Translations under genes and position numbers: made by a program
In this document: positions 26,156-34,277 of the stretch, one piece after another
How the letters are laid out: each line of letters starts with the position of its first letter
Position numbering within the stretch: the first letter of the stretch is position 1
Notes under the pieces: model-generated
Seen by the model: only the letters and a program-made list of their open reading frames with translations
Told to the model about the DNA's origin: nothing
Database searches by the model: none
Assembly (NCBI GenBank): GCA_938041555.1
Contig: CALIAC010000012.1
Location: 19,303-83,302 of the forward strand
Source of the DNA: an uncultured Candidatus Saccharibacteria bacterium
GTDB taxonomy: Bacteria; Patescibacteriota; Saccharimonadia; Saccharimonadales; Saccharimonadaceae
Direction: 5' to 3'
Length of the DNA: 64,000 nucleotides

Positions 26156-27201
26156 ACAGCCTCCTCCAGGATGTGAGAGAGATTATCGTAGAGTGGAATG
26201 TGCTCGCGGGCAAGGAGCGCTTTAGCCTTGGCCTCGCGGTTACCTGTTAGGCGGACAGCGAGTGGCGGGAGGTCAGGTAGCTGCTGCTTGGCACTAATGA
26301 TGGCCGCCGCTACGTCGTCGCAGCGCACAATACCACCAAAGATATTAATAATGATAAGCGCCACGGCAGGGAAGCGGGCAATCTGCTTAAAACTAGCCAG
26401 GATTTTCTCTGGAGTTGCTGTGCCACCAATGTCAAGAAAATTAGCTGGCTGCACGCCGCGGGCAGTCACCGCATCGACAGTTGCCATTGCCAGACCTGCG
26501 CCGTTGGCAATCGTCGCAACCGTCCCATTATGGTCGAGCGTGACGAAATTATGATCTTCTAGGGCTGCTTCGTGCCACTGCGGGTGGCGAAACAGCGCCG
26601 CATCGTCAATCGTCATCTTGGCATCACCAGCGATGAGCTGGCCATCTGTCGTCACAACGAGTGGGTTAATCTCGAGTAATAGACAATCGTTGTCAATAAA
26701 GCAACGCAAACAATTCGCCACCATATCCTCAAGCGCAAAGGCTTGCTCTGGTAGCGACAGATACTCTGCTAATGCTTCGGCCACAATAGGAACCGTTTGC
26801 GGCGTGATAGCCTGGCGAAAGAACGCTGCGCTCTCATGCTCCTCCACATCGATGCCACCGCTGGTGTGGGCAAGTAGCTCGATGGATGATTGCTCACGGT
26901 TAATAGTGAGCGAAATGTAACACTCGCGGGCGATAGAGAGAACTTCCTCGGCAAGAAGCTTCGTGGGGGTGTAGCCACCGATATCGAGAGCAAAGAGACG
27001 CTGAATGGTTGGCGTAACAGCGGATTGCTCGCGGACAATCACTACACCGCCTGCCTTGCCGCGGCCGCCGATCGGCACTTGTGATTTGAGGACAATAGGG
27101 GCAGTGGGCACCACCGTTGCAGATTCTACAACATTACTCTGCGGTACTGCCACACCAGCCTCAGCCAAGCACTGCTTGGCTTGGTATTCAAGAAGACGCA
27201 T
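26152..27201 (-). CDS. sucC: Succinyl-CoA ligase beta subunit-like protein
   Basis: 349 residues from the ATG at 27201 (MRLLEYQAKQCLAEAGVAVP), the usual start of SucC. The ATP-grasp domain contains VLKSQVPIGGRGKAGGV and LLEINPLVV, and the ligase domain has FLDIGGTATPEKI and INIFGGIVRCD. A TACAAT box ends 7 bases before this ATG; a second ATG at 27219 would lie upstream of that box. It is the first gene of a two-gene operon with sucD. It is somewhat shorter than the common 388 residues. Confidence 0.9.
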   Translation of the reverse strand: MRLLEYQAKQCLAEAGVAVPQSNVVESATVVPTAPIVLKSQVPIGGRGKAGGVVIVREQSAVTPTIQRLFALDIGGYTPTKLLAEEVLSIARECYISLTINREQSSIELLAHTSGGIDVEEHESAAFFRQAITPQTVPIVAEALAEYLSLPEQAFALEDMVANCLRCFIDNDCLLLEINPLVVTTDGQLIAGDAKMTIDDAALFRHPQWHEAALEDHNFVTLDHNGTVATIANGAGLAMATVDAVTARGVQPANFLDIGGTATPEKILASFKQIARFPAVALIIINIFGGIVRCDDVAAAIISAKQQLPDLPPLAVRLTGNREAKAKALLAREHIPLYDNLSHILEEAV

Positions 27202-27409
27202 AGGTATTATTGTACGCATAGATGGCGAATATGCAAAATGATTGCGTACGTAACAGGGGTGAGATGACGCAGGCTAATTGCATATTGATAGAGTGCGAAA
27301 CGCTACCTTCGTAGTATAATTATGCAAGAAAATATCTGGAGGCTGGCCACTCAGCAGACAGGGAAACACTAATATAGGATCTGGTCGGAACATTTTCGGT
27401 ATAATTACC

Positions 27410-27478
27410 ATGCAAAAGCCAGTTTTTACAATTCACCTCTTTGGCGCTAGTCTTATCCTCTTGTTAACTAGAAAATAG
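27410..27478 (+). other. Possible 22-codon leaderless ORF in the 27220-27562 gap
   Basis: A TATAAT box (27400-27405) lies 4 bases before an ATG that opens 22 hydrophobic codons (MQKPVFTIHLFGASLILLL). Another TATAAT directly before an ATG near 27322 opens 16 codons. I do not recognise either product; they may be remnants or chance. The rest of the 343-base gap shows nothing else. Confidence 0.2.
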
Positions 27479-27562
27479 AGTATTACTGAAGAAGAGAGGA
27501 GTAATCAGCAAGTATTTTGAGATTTCGCCTGGTTCGTTTTGCGGTAGAACAACTAAACTGAA

Positions 27563-28582
27563 TTATTTGCCGGTAAAAAACTTCCGGAATTTGAGTAGAC
27601 CTGTCTGGTTAGGTAGTGGACCGTTGTGGATAATACTACGTATATAATCGACCGATACCTTGCGCTGTCGCTGTATAGCAAAGCGCTGGCGATAGGCCGC
27701 TGGCTGGCGGATAACAGAGGCGAGCATACCACGCAGTGCTGGCCAACCATTGCCATGGCGCAGTGCACTAAAGAATATCAGCCAGTAGGTGAGGCAAAAG
27801 CGCGCACCAATCGACCAAAATAGCCGCCCCGGCACATTCTTGATAAAAATAAGCGGCAAGTTCTTAAAGGTATTGTATACCGCGAGCCCTGGAACTTTGC
27901 TACTGCTGGCACCAACCTTGTGGTATGCGACGGCGTGCGGCGTGAAGCGCACCGTCCAGCCTGCTAGCTGCGTGCGAAAGCTGAGGTCGACATCTTCGTA
28001 GTACATGAAGAATGCTTCGTCAAAAAGATCAACAGTGTCGAACAGTGCCATGCGATACACTGCTCCGCCACCCGTTGCGCCAAACACCACTCCGGCCTCT
28101 GTTGGCGCATGGCTAATTGGCTCATCACGGTGGCGCGGGCCAGGCAAACCCCAGGTGGTGTAGAAGTCGCCCGAGCTATCGATGGTTGTCCCATCGCGGC
28201 GCGCCAGCAGCCCAGTAGCAATACCACAGTCTGGATGAGCTCGCAGCTCGTCCACTAGGGCTTGGCACCAGTGTGTGTTAGCCACTGCGTCGGGGTTAAG
28301 CACGCCAACAAAGCGAAATTGCTGTTCTTTAGCATAGCGCAGGCCTGTGTTGATACCACCGGCGAAGCCAAGGTTACGCTGATTCTCAATGATGACGAGA
28401 CTGAGCGCGGGGTGTTTAGCTTGATATGAGCGGAAGCGTGCCACCGAGTCATCATGCGAGTCGTTATCGACCACGATGATGGTCGGCACCAGCGTCTGCT
28501 GCGCCAACGAATTGATGCATTCTAGGGCATCATCGGCGCCGTTCCAGTTAAGAACTATGATTGCAAGATTGTTTTTTACCAC
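27563..28582 (-). CDS. Glycosyltransferase family 2, rhamnosyltransferase-like
   Basis: About 339 residues. The GT-A core shows AIIVLNWNGADDALECINS, VVDNDSHDD, GFAGGINTGL and the metal-site region LNPDA, with FFMYYEDVDLSFR typical of WbbL-type rhamnosyltransferases. With dTDP-rhamnose genes in the same region, this is a plausible rhamnose transferase. The -10 box TATAAT on the minus strand directly abuts the ATG at 28588, so the GTG at 28582, 6 bases past the box, is the more likely start. Confidence 0.87.
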   Translation of the reverse strand: MVKNNLAIIVLNWNGADDALECINSLAQQTLVPTIIVVDNDSHDDSVARFRSYQAKHPALSLVIIENQRNLGFAGGINTGLRYAKEQQFRFVGVLNPDAVANTHWCQALVDELRAHPDCGIATGLLARRDGTTIDSSGDFYTTWGLPGPRHRDEPISHAPTEAGVVFGATGGGAVYRMALFDTVDLFDEAFFMYYEDVDLSFRTQLAGWTVRFTPHAVAYHKVGASSSKVPGLAVYNTFKNLPLIFIKNVPGRLFWSIGARFCLTYWLIFFSALRHGNGWPALRGMLASVIRQPAAYRQRFAIQRQRKVSVDYIRSIIHNGPLPNQTGLLKFRKFFTGK

Positions 28583-28588
28583 GGTCAT

Positions 28589-28598
28589 ATTATATAAT
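28589..28598. promoter_or_regulatory. Overlapping divergent -10 boxes
   Basis: The palindrome ATTATATAAT contains TATAAT on the plus strand (28593-28598) and on the minus strand (28589-28594). The plus box serves the ABC permease at 28612; the minus box serves the rhamnosyltransferase-like gene. Confidence 0.65.
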
Positions 28599-28611
28599 GG
28601 CCAGAGAAACT

Positions 28612-29421
28612 ATGAAAGTAACAAATCTTTTGCAACGAAAAAACCGTATCTTGCTACGCGAGTTGGTCGTAACGGACTTCAAGCTACGCTACCAGGGATC
28701 AGTGCTGGGCTATTTGTGGTCAATCCTCAAACCGATATTTTTGTTTATTATTTTGTTTGTCGTGTTCGACAAATTCCTCGGCCTTGGTCGCAATATCGAG
28801 CACTATCCTGTCTATCTGCTAGTAGGGATCGTGCTGTGGAACTTTTTTAGCGAGGCGACGGTGCAAGGGCTGCAGTCGATCGTCTCGCGGGGCGACCTGA
28901 TTCGCAAGATCAATTTTCCTAAGTATATCATCGTTATCTCTGGTACCATCTCGGCCTTTATCAACCTCGCTATCAATATGGTGGTGATTCTGGGCTTTTG
29001 TTTGTTTAATGGTGTGCATTGGTCGTGGGAGGCGCTATTTGTGGTGCCGCTGATCCTCGAGCTTTATGTGCTCTCCTTGGCGGTGGCATTTTTCCTTGCG
29101 ACGATCAATGTGAAATACCGCGATATTGGCTATCTGTGGGAGATCTTCATGCAGGCGGCCTTCTATGCCACACCGGTTATTTATCCTCTGCAGATGGTAA
29201 TGGAGCGTATGCCGGCTGCTGCGCCATACCTCATGCTCAACCCAGCAGCCCAGATCATCCAAGATGTCCGCCAGGTGCTGGTAACACCCCAGACTATCCA
29301 GCTCTACGACCTCGTGGCATACCCTATGGTGCTCATACCGTTTGTTTCGATTATCATTATCATCCTGCTGGCGGTGTTTTATTTCCGGCGCAACCAGCAG
29401 TACTTTGCGGAGAGTATCTAG
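28612..29421 (+). CDS. ABC-2 type polysaccharide export permease (Wzm-like)
   Basis: 269 residues from the ATG at 28612 (MKVTNLLQRKNRILLREL); an in-frame ATG at 28597 overlaps the -10 box. Six membrane segments are visible with the family features DFKLRYQGSVLGYLWSILKP near the start and NPAAQIIQDVRQVL near residue 220. It forms the channel that exports a lipid-linked polysaccharide, together with the ATPase that begins on the base after its stop codon. Confidence 0.9.
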   Translation: MKVTNLLQRKNRILLRELVVTDFKLRYQGSVLGYLWSILKPIFLFIILFVVFDKFLGLGRNIEHYPVYLLVGIVLWNFFSEATVQGLQSIVSRGDLIRKINFPKYIIVISGTISAFINLAINMVVILGFCLFNGVHWSWEALFVVPLILELYVLSLAVAFFLATINVKYRDIGYLWEIFMQAAFYATPVIYPLQMVMERMPAAAPYLMLNPAAQIIQDVRQVLVTPQTIQLYDLVAYPMVLIPFVSIIIIILLAVFYFRRNQQYFAESI

Positions 29422-30570
29422 ATGGCGCAACCAATCGTTGTTATCAATAACCTCACCAAGTCCTTCAAGATCCCGCTGGAGGCGAGTTCGGGCATCAAGC
29501 AAAAGCTCATTAACCTCCTCAAGGGGCGCAAAGGGTATCGGATCTTTACGCCACTTAAGGATATCGACTTTACCATCAACGAGGGTGATTTCTTTGGTAT
29601 TGTTGGGCGCAATGGCTCGGGTAAGAGTACGCTGCTTAAGACGATCGCTGGTATCTACACCCCCAATAGCGGAAGTGTCGAGGTGGGCGGCTCGCTGGTA
29701 CCGTTCATCGAGCTGGGTGTTGGCTTTAACCCAGAGCTCACTGGCCGCGAGAATGTCTTTCTCAATGGTGCGCTGCTCGGCTTTAGCCACGACGAGATGG
29801 AGGCAATGTATGATAAAATTGTCGACTTTGCCGAGCTCGGCGACTTTATGGAGGAGCGGCTCAAGAATTATTCCAGTGGGATGCAGGTGCGCCTGGCTTT
29901 CTCTATTGCTATCCGTGCTCATGCCGATATCTTGCTGCTAGATGAAGTCTTGGCGGTGGGGGACGAAGCTTTCCAAAAGAAGTGCTACGCCTACTTCGAT
30001 AAGCTCAAGCGCGAGAAACGCACCGTCATCCTCGTCACGCACGATATGTCGGCGGTAGAGCGCTTTTGCAACAAGGCGGTATTTATTGAGGATGGGAAGG
30101 TGAAGCCATACCGTATCGCCGCCGCCTATAGCCGGAGCAACATTAAGAGTTACAACGAGTCAGAAGGGTTAGACGAGCAAATATCAGACGACTTCGACAT
30201 CACCCTGCGCGGCAGTGATGGTAACGAACAGACGGTGTATGAGTATAACGAAACTATGACAGTGGAGTTAGAGTGGCAGCAAACAGGGGTCAAGCATGTT
30301 GGTGTAGCAATCTTCCGCGAGAATGGTGAGTATGTCTATGGCCCCAACACCTACCAAGAAAAGGTGAAGATTGCTGGCAAGAATCGCGCGACCTACACTG
30401 TGCAGCTCAACCTCAACGAGGGGAGTTACTTCATCAAGGCTGGCCTGATGGGGGCGGACGACACGAAGACGATCGCCTTTACTGAGGAGGGACCGCACTT
30501 CTCGGTGCAACGTGATTATGATCATGGCCGGTGGGGTGGTGTTACCAAGCTCAAGCATACCTGGAAATAG
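29422..30570 (+). CDS. Polysaccharide ABC transporter ATPase with Wzt-like C-terminal domain
   Basis: 382 residues. Walker A is GRNGSGKSTLL near residue 63, the signature is YSSGMQVRLAF near 150 and Walker B is ILLLDEVLAVGD. After residue 245 comes a beta-rich domain of about 135 residues that resembles the Wzt carbohydrate-binding domain, which in known systems recognises the finished end of the glycan. Together with the preceding permease it exports a surface polysaccharide made in the cytoplasm. Confidence 0.92.
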   Translation: MAQPIVVINNLTKSFKIPLEASSGIKQKLINLLKGRKGYRIFTPLKDIDFTINEGDFFGIVGRNGSGKSTLLKTIAGIYTPNSGSVEVGGSLVPFIELGVGFNPELTGRENVFLNGALLGFSHDEMEAMYDKIVDFAELGDFMEERLKNYSSGMQVRLAFSIAIRAHADILLLDEVLAVGDEAFQKKCYAYFDKLKREKRTVILVTHDMSAVERFCNKAVFIEDGKVKPYRIAAAYSRSNIKSYNESEGLDEQISDDFDITLRGSDGNEQTVYEYNETMTVELEWQQTGVKHVGVAIFRENGEYVYGPNTYQEKVKIAGKNRATYTVQLNLNEGSYFIKAGLMGADDTKTIAFTEEGPHFSVQRDYDHGRWGGVTKLKHTWK

Positions 30571-30576
30571 GGAGAA

Positions 30577-31992
30577 ATGTCGTATATATTACATCGTTTG
30601 ACGCACCTTATCAAAGCCAATCGCCATCTCCACCGCGCGGTACGTTGTCTCTTGGCGCCGTATCGAGCCCATCTCGATAATCGCCAGCGCCGCATCTACG
30701 ATGTATGGCAGCGTCAGCATACCGAGCAGCCACCAGCGCTTAGTTCGCTTGCTCAGCAGCCGCGTATCTCCATCATCGTACCGACGTATAATACGCCGAT
30801 TCCATTCCTGCGAGAGATGGTACAGTCGGTGGTGACGCAGTCGTACCCGCACTGGGAGCTCATCATCGTTGACGATGCCTCAACCAATGAGACTACTCGC
30901 CAGGCGATTCGTGACCTAGCCGAGGACATACCGCAGCTCAAGCCATTCTTTTTGGACAAGAACCGCCACATTGCCGGTGCAACCAACTATGGTATCGCAC
31001 AGGCTACGGGCGAGTACATTGCGCTGCTCGACCATGATGACACCCTCCACCCTGATGCGCTTCTGTGGGTTGCGACCGCGATCGACCGTACTGGTGCGCA
31101 GTTTGTCTACACCGATGAGACGAAGATGGACGAGCACGGGCGGCCATATCAGCCATTTTTCAAGCCCGATTGGAACGAAGATTTTTTGCGCGCGGTGAAT
31201 TACATCACGCACTTTGCCGTCATATCGCGCCAGTTACTCACAGAGGTTGGCGGTGAAGATGGAGCGTATAATGGCACGCAGGATTGGGAGCTGTTCTTGC
31301 GCCTGACGCGGGCTTTGCAGCCCGAGCAGATTGCTCATGTGCCGCAGATCCTCTACTATTGGCGTGTTCACCAAGCCTCTACAGCGAAAGACCTTGATGC
31401 TAAGCCTTACGTCATCGATGCGCAGCGTCGCGCCCTCGAAGCGGATAGCACCGCTCGCCAGGTGCAGACCCAGGTAAAGCGTGACCCGCAGTATGGCGCT
31501 CAGTGGCAGATGAGCTATATCTTAGACCAAGCATATAGCACTCACACTGTGCCATTCGATGAGTCGACCACTGTTGGTCAGCTACTAAAGGCGACCACCG
31601 CCGAGATGATATGCCTGACGCAGCATAATGCGCTGCCTTCTAGCACGCTGCAGCATCTCGCTGCCGATGCCGCTCGCCCAATGATTGGTGCAGTGGTGCT
31701 GCAAATTACTGATGAGCAGCAGGTGATTGCAAATTTGTCGTCGATTTTACAACCATCGGTGGTAGGTCTGCTCCAGCAGCTCAGTCGGCGCTCATTTACC
31801 AAACATATCTACTTGACAGCACGCTATAATCTTGGTACTATCGACGCACCAACAGTGGTGGTGGCGCGCACCAAACTTGCCGCTCTTGCGCCAGATACAC
31901 CGCTTACCAGTGCTCAGATAACTGCTGCACTCTGTGGTAAAGGATACAACACACTATATAACCCGCACGTAACGCCAGAGGAGGACGTATGA
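30577..31992 (+). CDS. Glycosyltransferase family 2 protein
   Basis: 471 residues. The catalytic domain (about 65-290) has ISIIVPTYNTP, IIVDDASTNE and ALLDHDDTLHPDA with the DxD-like DHDD, and NGTQDWELFLR as acceptor-side motif. The C-terminal 170 residues are unassigned. GGGAGAA precedes the ATG, and the gene follows the Wzt-like gene by 6 bases, so it belongs to the export operon and probably adds sugars to the exported chain. Confidence 0.88.
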   Translation: MSYILHRLTHLIKANRHLHRAVRCLLAPYRAHLDNRQRRIYDVWQRQHTEQPPALSSLAQQPRISIIVPTYNTPIPFLREMVQSVVTQSYPHWELIIVDDASTNETTRQAIRDLAEDIPQLKPFFLDKNRHIAGATNYGIAQATGEYIALLDHDDTLHPDALLWVATAIDRTGAQFVYTDETKMDEHGRPYQPFFKPDWNEDFLRAVNYITHFAVISRQLLTEVGGEDGAYNGTQDWELFLRLTRALQPEQIAHVPQILYYWRVHQASTAKDLDAKPYVIDAQRRALEADSTARQVQTQVKRDPQYGAQWQMSYILDQAYSTHTVPFDESTTVGQLLKATTAEMICLTQHNALPSSTLQHLAADAARPMIGAVVLQITDEQQVIANLSSILQPSVVGLLQQLSRRSFTKHIYLTARYNLGTIDAPTVVVARTKLAALAPDTPLTSAQITAALCGKGYNTLYNPHVTPEEDV

Positions 31993-34205
31993 TCGGTAAA
32001 GTACACAAAGCCGCCAAGAAAAGCATGAAGATTATCAAAGACGATGGAATGATTGGCTTTGGTAAGCGTGCTACAAAGTATGCCTATTATCGTAAATTCC
32101 CCGAACGCAAACAGAAGTATTACAAAGATATCCTCTTTATCAACGGCTGCACCTTGCCGCATCCCGAGCGCTACCGCGTGGCACACCAAATGGAGCAGTT
32201 GATGTCGCAGGGGCTAACGGTGGAGAGTGTGTTTTATGATCGACTCTCGCTGGATGACCTCAAGTATTATCGTGGCTTCGTCTTCTTCCGCTGCCCAGTG
32301 ACGGAGACGGTGCGGGAATTTATCAAACAAGCAAAGTTCTTCAACAAGACCTGCTTCTTCGATATCGATGATCTTGTCATTGATCAAACGTACACCGACG
32401 GCATCAAATACGTCCAGCAGATGAATCAAGCCGATAAGCAACTCTACGACGATGGGGTAAACCGTATGCGTGAAACGCTTAAGCTCTGCGACCACGTTGT
32501 GACGACTACAACACAACTGCGTGATGAGCTACAAAAGTACACCACTGGTGATGTCCTCATCAACCGCAACGCTGCCTCTGATGAGATGATCAAGACGTCT
32601 AATATGGCGCTGGAAGACTTGGCTGAGGGGAAGATCGCCAAAGATGCAGACAGAATTATCATCGGGTACTTTAGTGGGAGTATTACGCACAACGAGGATT
32701 TCGAGCTAGTCATCCCAGACTTGATTCGGCTGTTTGATGCGTATCCGCAGCTCCACCTCAAGATAGCCGGGATTCTCGATGTACCGGCCGCGCTTGAGCC
32801 GTATAAAGAGCGGGTGATGACCTCGGGTTTTGTCGATTGGCGTGAACTACCTAAGGTGATGGTGGACTGTGATATCATCCTTGCACCTCTGGTCGATACG
32901 ATCTTTAACCGTGCGAAGTCTGAGAACAAATGGCTTGAGGCTGGCCTCGTTAAGGTGCCGACAGTGGCGAGCCGGGTGGGGGCCTTTGCCGAGCAAGTGA
33001 AGGACGGCGAGACGGGTCTCTTGGTTGGCGCGGATAACGATTGGTATGCAGCGCTCGATCGCCTTATTACCAACAAAGCACTGCGCACTCAGCTGGGCGA
33101 GAATGCGCACAAGATTGCTACCAATGATTATTCGACGGTCTATACTGGCTACACGCTTGCATCATTTGTGCGGGAACGCTTAGCGCGCAATATTGGCTTT
33201 GTTTTGCCTTCGACGGATATCTCGGGTGGGGTGATCGTTGCCGTCAAACATGCCGATATTCTGCGCAAGGCGGGCTGGGATGTAACACTGATCGATTCAG
33301 TAAGTAAACATGCCCTTAAGCAAGCCAAAAAGACCTACCAATACCGCTCTGAATTGCCAGGCTTCAATGTTATTACAGCGCATAAGACGAAGATAGAAGC
33401 CTTCTTTGACACGCAAGTGGCGACACTGTGGTCGACGGTAGAGATTATCAAAAAGCACCCCAATGTACGCAATAGGCTCTACTTCGTCCAAAACTTCGAG
33501 ACTGATTTTTATATCCCCGGCACGGGTGGGCCACGCTTCGCGGCTAACGCATCGTACTGCGACCAGTCGGGTGTGCGCTATGTAACAATGTCGCTCTGGT
33601 GCCAGAAGTGGCTCAAAGATATGTTTGGCAAGGATGCGAAGTATGTCTCGAACGGCATCGATATCGAGTATTATCCATACCGCGAGCGCGATTTTAACAG
33701 TGGTCGCAAGATAAAAATCCTCGTTGAGGGCGATAGTAAGAGCGAGTATAAAAACACCGACGAAGCCTTCCGTATTATCAACCAACTCGACCCTGCGAAG
33801 TATGAAATTTCATACTTATCGTACCGCAAAGAGCCCAAGGACTGGTACCGCGTCGATACATTCTACAATCGCATTGCGCCCGAGAAGGTCGGCGAAGTAT
33901 ACGCTAGCTGTGACATTCTCATCAAAACAAGCATCCTCGAGAGCTTCTCCTATCCACCACTTGAGATGATGGCAACTGGTGGCCTCGCAGTAGTGGTGCC
34001 CAATGGCGGTAATGTTGAGTACCTCAAGGATGGTGAGAACTGCCTCCTCTACCAACAGGGTGATATAGCGGCTGGTGTAGCGGCCGTAGAACGCCTGGTA
34101 GCAGACAAAGCGCTGCGTGACAAGCTTATCGCTGGTGGCCGCCAAACTGCCAATGACTACCAGTGGAAGAATATTGAGGAGAAGGTAGCGGCGATTTACG
34201 AATAA
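31989..34205 (+). CDS. Large protein with two glycosyltransferase GT-B units
   Basis: 738 residues, about twice the usual length. The first half (about 40-395) ends in a donor-site region with ENKWLEAGLVKVPTVAS and EQVKDGETGLLVG. The second half (about 400-735) begins GFVLPSTDISGGVIVA and contains SFSYPPLEMMATGGLAVVV. It looks like two fused glycosyltransferases that may add two successive sugars. It overlaps the preceding gene by 4 bases and has GAGGAGG upstream. A terminator follows. Confidence 0.85.
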   Translation: MIGKVHKAAKKSMKIIKDDGMIGFGKRATKYAYYRKFPERKQKYYKDILFINGCTLPHPERYRVAHQMEQLMSQGLTVESVFYDRLSLDDLKYYRGFVFFRCPVTETVREFIKQAKFFNKTCFFDIDDLVIDQTYTDGIKYVQQMNQADKQLYDDGVNRMRETLKLCDHVVTTTTQLRDELQKYTTGDVLINRNAASDEMIKTSNMALEDLAEGKIAKDADRIIIGYFSGSITHNEDFELVIPDLIRLFDAYPQLHLKIAGILDVPAALEPYKERVMTSGFVDWRELPKVMVDCDIILAPLVDTIFNRAKSENKWLEAGLVKVPTVASRVGAFAEQVKDGETGLLVGADNDWYAALDRLITNKALRTQLGENAHKIATNDYSTVYTGYTLASFVRERLARNIGFVLPSTDISGGVIVAVKHADILRKAGWDVTLIDSVSKHALKQAKKTYQYRSELPGFNVITAHKTKIEAFFDTQVATLWSTVEIIKKHPNVRNRLYFVQNFETDFYIPGTGGPRFAANASYCDQSGVRYVTMSLWCQKWLKDMFGKDAKYVSNGIDIEYYPYRERDFNSGRKIKILVEGDSKSEYKNTDEAFRIINQLDPAKYEISYLSYRKEPKDWYRVDTFYNRIAPEKVGEVYASCDILIKTSILESFSYPPLEMMATGGLAVVVPNGGNVEYLKDGENCLLYQQGDIAAGVAAVERLVADKALRDKLIAGGRQTANDYQWKNIEEKVAAIYE

Positions 34206-34234
34206 AGCTGTTGCCTTGCTGTGATATATACAAC

Positions 34235-34264
34235 AACCTCTCACAGATGTGAGAGGTTTGTTTT
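34235..34264 (+). terminator. Rho-independent terminator of the export operon
   Basis: AACCTCTCAC and GTGAGAGGTT form a perfect 10-bp stem with a 4-base loop, followed by TGTTTTG. It ends the operon from 28612. Confidence 0.85.
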
Positions 34265-34277
34265 GTACACCTAGTAG

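Noticed and set aside
29035..29922. A 295-codon open frame on the minus strand
   Set aside because: It runs antisense across the Wzm-like and Wzt-like genes, whose motifs are clear; its sequence is low-complexity and unrecognisable.
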